A stretch of DNA of 64,000 bases from Agelaius tricolor (lineage: Eukaryota; Chordata; Aves; Passeriformes; Icteridae). The notes under the pieces are model-generated. The model saw nothing but the letters and a program-made list of their open reading frames with translations. It was not told where the DNA came from and did not search any database. Below are positions 49,901 through 61,900 of the stretch, piece by piece. Position 1 is the stretch's first letter. Each line of letters opens with the position of its first letter. A program made the translations under genes and the position numbers. The stretch is from positions 2,046,001 through 2,110,000 of the forward strand of contig JALJCS010000051.1 of NCBI GenBank assembly GCA_023055355.1, given 5' to 3'.

Positions 49901-52900
49901 CACAGACACAGCCAAGTCCATGGTATCAGGTTTTAACCAGCTCCACAAGTTCAACACAGCCAGCGTGAAGTAGAAGAAACCTCAAGCCCCTCACAGATCT
50001 CCCCCTCCAGCAGACATCCCAGCCAGCCCCAGGCCCAGCCTACAAGCCCTTCCTGGCTGCACCAGCCCTGCTCCCCCTGCCAGGGGAGCAGCCCCAGCTC
50101 CTTCTGCCCTATGCAGCCCCCACATATTAAACAGCCTTTCTCTGCAGCTGCTCCCCAAAGATGCTCTTCAATAGCACAGAGATCACAGGCTGGGGGGTGC
50201 ACAACCCCCACCCTTGTCTTTGTGTGCACTGCCCAGCTGGCTTGACCCCCAGGAGGTGTGAAAATTGCCTCCCCACCAGCAGTCTGAGGACACACCTCAC
50301 ACCCTGCTCTCTACTATTAACAGCAGTTTGGCACAAAGCAAATGTAGATGGGACAGGGAAACCACAGTGAAATCCATGCTCTGGGGAGCAAAGGACCACA
50401 GGTTTCTCTTGATCTCGGAGCTCCAAAATGGGACACACACAGCTAAAGACAAAAGATAAAATTAAGGGAGAACTTGTCAACGCAACCCAGATTAATTACT
50501 GCTCCAACATCTCTGCACCTGACCTCACTGAGGGGTGCCCCAGCTAAAACCACTCCAGAGCCAGGTTCCTCTTGCCTCGCTCAGAGGGAATATTGGAGTA
50601 TCTTGCCTCCTCTCACACAGGGCAAGATGGAAATCTTGCTTTTAAAAGCCAAGTCATGGCTGCTACTGACCAGTCCATTTCCCTGGAAAACAGCCCCACA
50701 GATACTTACCATTTCCATGCTGAAGTCTACAGGGACAAGACCTTTGTTGAAGAGGGTAAAGCTTTGTGAAGCAGGCTGTAGAGCTGGGATGCTGCCAAAC
50801 TCTAACACACTTGGACTTGGGTAGATTGCTGCCAGCCGTCCAGAGCTCCGTAATTCTACTCCCTGTTCCAGGAAGCAGGCAAGAAAGATTAAAAACCACT
50901 CAAAACAAACCACAACAGGGAAACCTAAAAAAGCTTCAACAGCTCAACCCTGCTCAAGTTATTGCTTTAGGGACAGCTACCACACTCCAGCTGAAATGCT
51001 GGGCTTTTGGGAAAAAAGGAAAAGAAAATTACATGTTCACCTCCAAATTTAAAAGGATTAAGGTAAGAGAACCTTTCCAACTACAAATTATTGGCCCAAA
51101 GGTAAAAGCTTTGCAAGAAATCTCTAGTTAAGACCAGGCTGACAGTTAAACAACTGGTTATTCTGGCAGGGAGAAACCCTCCTTTTTAAGGGAAGCAGCC
51201 TGATAGTTGAAAGCAACTGTTTGGTCAAACTTCAAGCTCCCTGGCACAGCCTGCATTGCCTGTCCTTGCTGTTCACTGATTTACATGCAGTGCCACAATG
51301 GCCCAGGTTCAGATGTTTGGTGCCATCCAGGGAATTTGGCATCATCATTTCATTATGTTTTAATCTAAGTTTAAATCCTTGCAACCAGTCTTCAAATGCC
51401 AGCTTTCCTTTCTTTTCCACAAAGCTCAAGGTTCCCAGAAGTCTTCGGACATCTTCTTTTGTGCTCAGAGGGATGACATTTGAAAACAGATGTTTCCAAA
51501 GTTAACAGCATTTTAAAGCTTAATTAACTAAAACTCCCCTCAATTCCAGCTTAGATGAACTCCCTTCTGCGTCAGACACTGAGATCACCACCTATGAGGC
51601 ATGGGCTGCTTGTGCCACCCATCCCTGCTGTCCTTCTCCCCAGCAGCCTGTGCCTGTTTTCCCTGGAAGAATCCCTGTCCCTGTGCACCCTGCCAGGAGC
51701 AGTTGCACACAGGCTCACATCTCCCCTTGCACTCACCCGTGGGTTTCTCTCATCCCCGAACACGCCGACGAGAGCCTTGGTGCGATGCTCGCCCAGTGTC
51801 TGCACTTCGATGATAACTGGGATCTCTGCAGTGCCGTAAGGCTGCACAATCCCACAGGGCTTGGGGCTGGAGTAGAGCACGGGAGAGTCGTCCTTGCGTT
51901 GCTGGAAGGGACAGAATGAAATGCAACTTCAGAGGCACCTCTGAAGAAACTTTAGACTCCTTAACATCCACCGCAACAGCAACTTACACACACGTTTCAA
52001 ACTCCCCAGGACAAAGGTAAAGGCACAAACAAGCTGCAAGAATTGTAGGCTTAGCACTCCCAGGGGATCCTGCAAGGAGGCTGCCAGCACAGGCACTGGT
52101 GTCTGTGGATGCAGCAGCTTTTCACAACCCTCTAAGACCTCCCACAAGAAAACACCCTGAAGACTAGACTAGAACATCAACTGTTTCCTCAGGAGGTTAA
52201 ACTGCATCCTAAGGTTTACATTCAGGTAGGATCCTTTTCTCAGCAGATCTTTAAGACTGAATAGAAACCAGCAAGGTCTTATCCAAACCCTTTTTTCCAC
52301 TAATAGTCTCCCCAATAATATTGGACAGGAGGAGGTGGACGTGATGCCAAACCTGGGGAATAAGCCCATAGCAGCCAGGAAGGTTGCTGAGGTTCCTGAT
52401 GACGAGCTTCCTCTCGTACGGCACTTTCAGGTGGCACTCGTGGTACAGAAGGATTTGGGGGTACACATGCAGCTTTGGAACAAGACATCTGGGCAAAGAG
52501 ATGACCCCAAGGGAATCAGAGATACTGAGAGAATGGAGAACATTTACCCCCAAAGATTGTGAAATGGAGCAGAACACGTTGGTCACTGTCAAATGGGCAT
52601 TGAACAGCCCTAACCAATGCAGGGTGGTCACAACCAGCACAACTCCATGTCTTGCAGGAAGAAGGAGAGGAGGCCCTTGGGAAATTTGTTCCACCTCAAG
52701 CACCAAAACCCAGGCCAATCAATGATACCATTCCTGGTCCCTTTAGAAAAGGGCCAGGACTGTGCTGGGCTGTGAGCAGGGGTGCTTTTCACCACAGGCT
52801 GCTGTCCAAGCACTGCTGTTCTCATGTCCAGCTGGCACAACATGAGGCCATTAAGCAGCTCTTCTCCTTGGCAGCTGCAGCCAGCAAAGCCTGTGCAAGG

Positions 52901-55900
52901 CGGTGCCTGGGGGAGGCCAGGAAGGGCTGGTACCTGGCTGTGATGACCACTGATGCCACTCCCTCACCAAAACCCTCCAGGTCCACCAGCAATCTCCTGT
53001 AGAATTCCATCACGGTGTTGGAACACAGGGTCACCTGGTAGAAAAAAGAACAGTCAATTCTTCCTTACAAAAGCTCATTACCCACATGTGACATCCTCCA
53101 GTTCTTGAGGAAGGATTTGGCTTTAATTCTTCTGCTGGTCCATGTGTAGAGCACAGTCTCAGAGTAACAAAAGCCTTCTGGCAATAGCAGATTTGTTAAA
53201 CACACCTTGCTATCACAGCATCGGTCAGCTTCATTAAAACATTAGACTAAAGCTCTACACACCACTGTATTCAAATTAAGGGGCCAATTTCTCATCTGAC
53301 TACAATGACATAAATGCAGTGGAAATCTGACTTGAACACAATGAGTTCAGCTTTACAGCAGAAGGCTGAGGGCAAAGTGTGGCCCAGCAGGTGCTGGGCA
53401 GTTCATGGCTGCCATGGTACCCAGAGCCCGGGCTGGCTCTTAGAACTCCGGCACCACGCCAGGAGTGGGGAGCTGCCCCAGGGTGGGCATTTACCAGAGG
53501 CAGAGCCCTCAGAGCCACTTGCTGTACAGCGCAAGAGACAAGCCACCACAGGGACCAGGCAGAGGAGAAAGGAGGAGGCTCTCTGTCTTGAAGTTCCACA
53601 AGGAAGGGTTTATTCCAAATAAAGGAATCAGAGGCACAAGAGCCCTGGACACTCCTGTGCAAGGGCTTTTGTAAAAATACAAATCAGGGGGTGGATACAA
53701 ACAGCAAATCAATAGGGAATCCTCAGGGGAGGAGTGAGGGGATTACATCAAGTGTCTGGGACCACTGGGGGTAGGAAGGTAAAGAGGATGGGTCACATGG
53801 CCAATGGGGTCTCCAAGAATAGGGGAATTCCAAAGGGGTATTGCAATCAGGGATTGGCCCGAGGTTAAAGTGGCAAAGAAGGTTTGGGAACAAAAGGGGC
53901 TGGGTTGCCTAGACAGGCAGGGAAAAGAGCTGGAACAAGAGGCAGGGAACGGCATGAGGGACAGCATTGAGGGAGGGTAAAACACAGGCGTGAGCCAACT
54001 CAGGGAGAACATGGGTGTACAACAGAACAAGGAATCGATAAAATCAATTTGAACCGCAACACATGGCTGCAGAGGTTTTTGTCTCCACTGGAGATCCCTG
54101 CAGTGAACACAAATTTTTCTGCTCCTCAGGAGAGGGAAAATGAGACCAAGAAGAAAAGCTAACTGCTTTATACAATGACATCTCTCTAACAACCACCTTC
54201 TGCCTTCATCCTTGCTCTGCCCACTTGCAATCAAAGAAATCGCTCTCAAAAGCAAAAGAATGGCTTCAGGACTTGACCATATGGTATTGATCTCAGTGTA
54301 GGATTTTGGAAACAAACCAGTGCTCCTTGAGGAACATCCCGGCTAAGCCAGCTAGCAGAGGCCTCCCAGCAGTGCAGATCTCTCACTCCCACGATGCTCA
54401 AAGCTGGCACCAGAGCTAAAGCCCTCCCACACTCCAGTGAAGCTTCAGCCCTGGTGCTGAAGCATCTACGGCTGGATTCTTCCCATACCTCAATGTCCTG
54501 GTGTCCCTGGGGGAGGATGGTGCCTTGGCTGGGATTCATTGTGAACTCCCTTGGCTCCACATAGAAATGAATTCCCTTCCTCCAGGATGGGTCACCTTCT
54601 TTGCGGATTTGATCAAGGCTGTCCACAGCCGGCTGCGTGCCATCGTCCGACATGCGGAGCTTGAATGTCACGGGCACCATGGAGCAGTTGGTGAGGCGAC
54701 ATCTCTGGGTATAGGGAAAGCCTAGGAAAGGACACAAATATCCATTTAAGCACCCATTATGGCATGATCCTGGTGGGAATATCCTGCCAGGATAAAAGTG
54801 AGATTGGAGTTGAGCTCTTTATTTTCTGAACTACAGCTCACCGAGAAGCTGCATGAGGAATTAATCATCACTGAGTTCCCTTTGACACTGATTCCAGACT
54901 GCAGCCTTGAAAATGCCCACTCCTAGCCCTGCTGAACACTGCAAGCTTCTCTCTTTGGGAGGGGAAGGAGCTCCCTCCCCTGCCCCAAACCAGCACCAGT
55001 TCTCTCTCAGTGATGAGTGTGCACCCAGACCCAGCATTTACTCTGAGAATTCAAGCTGTAAAATTCCCTGGTAAGTCTGCCAACATTCCCACTGTTTTCA
55101 CGATACATAAACAGTGAGTTGTCATTGAGAAGAAGCTACAGCAAAAGAAAATGAGGATGGAATCAGGAACTAGAATGTGATGCACCTTAATGCAGTTTCT
55201 CTCTGCAGGACCCTTAAAGCATCTCTTGGTTTGGGCCAAACAGACTGAGCACATGACAGCTCAGAGTCCACTCAACTGGGGGCAAACCCCAGCCTTGGTT
55301 TGAGATTAGCAATTAGGAACCATGTCCCACCTCACCCAACAAACAGGGACATCACAGCCATGCTGCTCACTGTGATTGTGCCTGCAAGGGGATCCCCACT
55401 TTGGCTCTGAGATTTGCTTTCCATCCTGCAAAGCCAGAGATACCGCCACACATGGTGGGGATCTGTCTTTTAAAGCAGGACAGAGACACTAGAAAATACT
55501 GCCTTTCTATTCCTTGGTTCTATTGGATCTCACAATGGCAAAATGCCCCCTGAGGCAGCAGCAGTTCACAGCCTGAAGAGGCTGCTGGGGCAGACCAGGA
55601 GTGAGGGATGCTTTTCTGTTGGAAGGCACAGATCCCTGACGCTGTGTCCCAGCCCAGGCAACACTCACCAAAGGAGATGTCCCCGAAGTCGAGCTCAGGG
55701 AGGTCGAAGTGTAAATTCGGTGCAGTGACGCTGCCCCTGGAGGCCGAGGACAGAGCAGGAAAGGGCTCGGTTAAAGGCATTGCAAAGGTCCGGCTGTCGT
55801 GGCTCGGGGCACAAAACCTGGGCTCAGGGCACCCTGGGTTTCCAACCAACACAGCACCGTGTGCTCAGCACAGGGCCCTGTGCACAGGAGGCAGCTCAAG

Positions 55901-58900
55901 CCAAGTGGCCAGCAGCCAACAGCCACTGATGGGCAGGCAGGAGAAGCCCCTGGGATGCTGGGGGTCCCATGAAGGACCCTGAACACACACCCAGACATGG
56001 CTCCGTGCCTCAGTTTCCCCAGCTGCAATGGGATGGACATCAAGGTGTCCCCACAAACTTCTGTAACCAGCCTTTCCAGCCACAGGTTCCCTGCTTTGCT
56101 CCTTCTTAGCTGCAACTGCTGTTCCCGTGGAGGAGCTTTCTCAGGAGAGTTTGACCCACACAGTCATTACAGACACAGTTCTGAGACATGAATCCAGGGG
56201 AGCCCCAAACATCCTCTGGAAAGAGCAGCAACAGTTCTACCCAGGGGACAGGTGAATCCTAGAGGAAAGGACTGGTGAAATGTTCCCTCTTGATTTCCAA
56301 ACTAAAAAAGCAGCACTTTTCCTCCAAAAACAAAGCCAGCATAATTGTTTCTCAACTATGGGCAGACCTACTCATCACTTTTCTCTTGCCAAATAATAAC
56401 TTCCTTGTTCCTTTTTATCCATCTCCCTTATCTTATTGGTACAATCAAGTGCAGATTGCTTTCATTTCTTTACTGCCTTGAGCCAGTGCCCCCCAACAGC
56501 AGGAGCCCAGCTCCAAAGCTGCAGAGCAGCCAGCATCAGCTCTCCTGCTTCCACTCCATTATCCCAGGAGCACATGGCTCAGGCTGGCAGGGACAAGGCC
56601 TCACGCTGCTGTGGTGCTGAGGACTGAGCTCTGCCTCCCCTGTGATCAGCCCTTCTCCCTTTGGCTGGGCCAGGATTGTCTCCTGCCATGGCACCAGCCC
56701 ATGGGATGGTACCCCTGTCCTTGGCACAGTTCCTGCTGCACAGTTCCTGACTCCCACATCAGCCCTTTGCTGGCTGTGCAAAGGAGGCACCAGAGCACTC
56801 TGTGCACAGGAGCTGGGAGCACAGCTTGTCCCCAACAGCATGGCCATGAGAGGGGAGCTGAGGCTGCTGCTGCCCATTTGGGATGGATTATTAATGGAAG
56901 TTTTTAAAAACACTGCTGCTGGGGCAGAATCCCCCAGGCTGGCCCATCTGCAAAGCCCTGGGGGCCTTGCTGGGTGTTCAGGTGGGACATCCCAGAGCAG
57001 CTGCTGCCCAGAGCTGCTCCATCCCACTGCCTGCCATGGCCCAAGGCAGAGGGAGATCCCTGCAGGGAGGAGTCATTGCAGCTCCTGGGTACCACACAGG
57101 GCAGGAGGCATCCTGACACTAAGGCAATGCCAGGATCACAGCAGAGATTAAGACCTCAGGCATCACCTTTTTTCTCTGCTCAACCCCAAAATGAGGTAGG
57201 TGGGGGATGTCCCAGAGACAGCTACAGATGTGCCCACCAAGCTCCCAGAGTCCTTACCTGATGGTCAGGATCACAGGTGTAGGAGATCCAGCCACACTGA
57301 ACTGGAATTTTTCCTCAAAGCTCCCCAGCACGGTGGTATGGAAGGAGATCTGAACAGTCTGGGTCCCACCTGGTGCAATCATGCCCCGCTCAGGCTCAAC
57401 CGTGAAGCAGAAGTCCACATTTGTGGTTGAAGGGATATAGGTGAAGGGAGCATCAAGAGCTCCTTGGTTAATCAGTTCCACCTGCAGAAGCAAGAAAGCA
57501 AAATGGAAATACAGGTGGAACCTTCCCTTCTTGTGAGTTATTGTCTAATGATGCAATGAACACCCAGCAAAGGCAGAAGATGCTTTGTGCTGCTGAATGG
57601 CAGAAGTCAAAAGATACAACAGGACAAGTTCTGCCTTTGGGTTTTCATGCAGAGCAGTGGCAACTCCACAGACCTGCAGTCACCCTGGGCTTATCCCATG
57701 GACACAGAGCAGTGCACCTCTGCTCAGCATCACCAAGCTCATGGCGAGCTGGCCCTGAGAGCCCTGAGTGGGGTGATTGCAGCTGCGGAGTGAATCACCC
57801 CAGAGCTGCTGCTGCCCCAGTGAGCACAGCTCCAACAGCACCATCTACTCATTCACCTTTCCCATACCATGGAAACAATTCATTGAGAATGAGGCATCAG
57901 CATCAAAATGTACAGACAGCACCATCCTTTGGTAAGAAAACTCAGCGTGTCTTTCCCTTCCCCAGCCGCGCTTTTGAAAGTGTCTGGCATGATGTAGTGC
58001 CTCATTTTCTACCTCTTTCAGTTGCTCCCTCATGAATTTTTTGCAAACTAGACACTGTTGGGGGGGAGGCAAATAGGTAGAAAAATCCTTTGCTTTATTC
58101 CCAGGAACACTTTTCTCCTTCCAGAGCCAGAGATGCACCAAGGCTGAAGTGTGGTGAGGGACTGGTCAGCAAGGGAGAGAACTCCCAAGCCCTTTGCAAT
58201 GGCCAGCACTGAGCCAGGAGGCTGGATGGATTTCCTGTGACTTCAGCAATAAGCAGGGACACTTGACTGGAAGCTGTTTGCAGTGGGCTGAAGCTCAAAG
58301 GCAGCCAGTTTGTTGCAGCTGCTTCTGCAGAGCCCAGTCCAAAGGTGCCTTGTGTCTGGCACTGCCACAAAAGCCTCTGAACATGCAGCTTTTTGACCCA
58401 GTGTTGGTTTCATGTGGCAAGGGGTTGTTTTGCAGGAAGCCTCCCAGCTGATCCCTAAGGAGGGCTGCCCAAAAGCAGGGGCTGGGGCTTCAGGAACAAC
58501 AGACACACGTTTCTGACCCCCCAGGTTTGAGCAGTACATCAAATATTCCCTGCTCACAGCTGCCCAGGTTGGCAGCAATTCCACAGCTCCACCAGGCTTG
58601 CTGCTGCCTCAGGAGCCATCAGGATCCATCCCAAGCCCTGCTGCTCACCTCATAGACATAGGGGGTGTAGACAAAAACATTCCCAAGGTTCAGCGTAGGA
58701 GAGCTGAGTTCAACCAGGGGTCCTTGGCCTTCCCCTCTGAGGCACAGGGGCAGCCTGATCTCACGGCCTGGGGAGAGATGTCCATTGCAGTACAATCATT
58801 CCCTCTGTCACACTGGATTTTCCAGGCTGCCTCAGTGCTAGTCCCTGACTCTGAGCTGGATGTACTCATGCTTGGAGCTACCTGGTCTAGGGAGAGGTGT

Positions 58901-61900
58901 CCCTGCCCATGGCAGGGGCCTTGGCACTAGATGATCTTTAAGGTCCACCCCACCCTCATCATACTGTGATTCTGTGGTTTCCTTCCCATGCACCTAGAGG
59001 AGCTTTGAAATCCATTCAGTGCAGGCACAAAAGCTCATGATGAGTTTGGCAATTACCAAACTACCTGGGCCAGGAGCACAGGCCTTTGTTGCCCAAGTGC
59101 TCCCCTTCTGACACTCAGCACTGTGTTCTGTTTCCACAGAGTGAGAGCTGCAAGGGGACAACTCCCACACAGGCAGAGAAGCAGCTGCTGGCCAAGGGTG
59201 CTCCTTCTACAAACACCCTGTGCTCAGTGGGGCTCAGCCACCTCTGCTCTGCTGCTGTCTGGGCACTGGGAGGTGATCCAGGGCCAGGGAGCACATTTCT
59301 AACTCAGCTCCTTCCACCTGATGATGGATCCATGGCAAATGGACCCATCCTGGAGGCCAGGGGCCTGCAGGGGCTTAGTGCTTGTTCACTAAAGCTGTTC
59401 TGCTCTGGAGCTCTCTGGCCTTTGAGGAAATGCTGGCAAAGCCGTGGCATGAAAACCTCTCCCTGCACTGCCTGGGCTGTTCTGGGATCAGTAAGGCAGA
59501 CCCAGCATTCTGAGCCCTGGCCTTGCACAGGAGACTCCCTGGAGGCTGCAGGGCCAGGGGGGATGTGCCAGCACTGCCCTGCTGACCAGGGACTCTTCCC
59601 AGCACTTCCATGGGAGCCCAGTGGGCTCAGGCTTGCACCATGGCTTCACTGAGGGGGACAGGAGCAGGGCAAAGGAGCTGCACCTGAGACATGGCAGTAA
59701 GCCACACTTTGATACTCCAGTGCTTCCAGGGCTTTGAAGGTCACCGTGATTTCAGCCGAACAATTCGGCCCAATTTCTCCCTCCTACAACAGAAAGAGAC
59801 AGCAAAGCATTGCTCTTCAAACTCCACATTTCTTGTTTCCAACCACAGGCCTGTAAGCCTTGATTGAGCATCAATGATGAGTGAACAACACAAGCAGCCA
59901 AGGAAAGCCTCCAAACCCAGCTCAACACAGCGCTGGAAGCTCTCAATGCTCAGCTGATCAGCTGCCACTCTCCACAATATTCCTGCTGCTCTGACACAAG
60001 CTCTTGGTCCCATCATGCTGCTGTCAGCTCCATGGGATGTAAGTGCCACTGTGCACTGGTGGCTCTTGGCCTTAGATGGGCCATAGGAGTAACCAAGAAG
60101 AGACAACTACAGATATTAGTTAAGCTGTTTTGAAAGAAAGCAGAGGTTGGGATTATTCTGGGCTTTACTGCAAGATGAGAAGGGATTTTGCTCCGTGCAG
60201 ACACCAGGCATTCATCATCTCTCCCAATGCCAGTACTCAGAATCAGGGCTCTGGCTGATGGGAGCACGTGGCAGTTTGCTTGCATCACCAGAAAAGGAAA
60301 AGGTTTTGTGTCCCTGTGTGCAGGAGAACTCCAAAGGCCCATTTCAGCCTTGCACCCTTGTGTCCAGGCTCACACAAGGATGACACTGGAAGGGACACTC
60401 AGCAATAGTGCAAGGCATGGTTACAGGAGGGGATTGGCATTTCTGTCATTAACCTTGGGCTGAATTTGGCCTCCTTTTGCCAGGGAACCATTGCAAGCTT
60501 CAGGTCAGTGTGTGAGCTGGCAGTGCTCCAACAGCCTCTGCTGAGCCCCACGTGTGGGGGGAGCCCCTGCCTACAGGAACTGCTCCCTGTGACACTGCAA
60601 GGACACGCACACAGGGCCTTGAGCTCCAGCCTGGCAGCAGAGCTGGGCTGTGTCAGGCTCCCAGCCCTGCCTTGAGCCTGCAGGGCACAAATGCTTTGAG
60701 CAGGGAGCTCTGCAGCCGCTCCAGAAACTCCACGTCCTCCCTGCCAGCACATGGGGCCAGCTGAGGATCTGCCCAGTGACTGCAGCCGGGGGAAGGGTGC
60801 TTGGGAGGAGGAAGAGGAAGAAAATGAGGTTCTCGGGTGTCACTTACCAATGGCTCAATGAAAAAAATGTCACTGGCGAACAGCAGGGGGTCATCTTGCA
60901 CCTTTGCCTTCTTCTCCTGGACCCTGCTTCTCAGGAGGGCAGTGTGATCTTCAGAAAAGCCCTGCACCTTCTCTACTTCTTTCTCCTCCGTGAAGTTTTC
61001 CAGCCACTCCTCACCCGATGGGTGCAGCAAACAACACTGCCTGCAGCCCCAGGGAGAGACAAGGCCAGCTGATCATTTAATAAGCCACAGATTTGCAGAG
61101 AGAAGTGGGAGTGCAGGAGAGCAAAGCACTTGGGGAGGAGCAGCAGCAGCTCCCCAGCAAAGGCTGAGCCAAGCCACGAAGGTCCCACAAGGATCAGAGG
61201 ATAACTTGTTGTTCACTGGCACAGCAGGGAGTTTCACCCCACATTTGCAAGCTCAGGAGAGGTTTCCAAAGCCAACATCCCTCCTGAGAAACCTCCTGGC
61301 TCAAAGCCTCTGCCAAAACTGAGGGAGAATCCACCGACCACCTCAGCTGGCTTTTCCTCCCACTGAGCTGCTTGGGGGATGCACATAAAGGTCACAGAGC
61401 ACCCACTGCAGCACTTCCCTGGGAAGGGGAGATGTTGCCAGGTCATGTAGGAAGAAGATTAGAGAGACAGGAGCCCAATTAGAACCTGAGGAAATCAGTC
61501 ATTGCAACCAACCTTTCCTTCCCAAGATGCCATTCCTGGTTGGAGTAGAAATGGAACTGGAATGCTGAGTGCTGAGCTCCTGAAGCCCAGGGACACACAC
61601 CCCAGTGCCAGGCATGGTTTACTTGGCCTAAACCATTCAAAAGCACCAACACCCCCCTGAGGCCATAGGTTAGTTTCAGTCTTGGGCCATATATCTCACT
61701 GAAATGCATCTTCCAAACCAACCTCCTCTTCTCTTTATTCTCTTCTTCCTCAGAAGGCAAAGCCTTCCACTGGAAGTGGGCTGTGATGTTACTCCTGTTT
61801 TCCAGGAACACGGTTGTCTGGTATGCCATGGTGATGAAGGTCTTGCCAGCCTCCACGGAATTTGTGCTCAACACAACATCAACATCTACAGCTTCTCCAT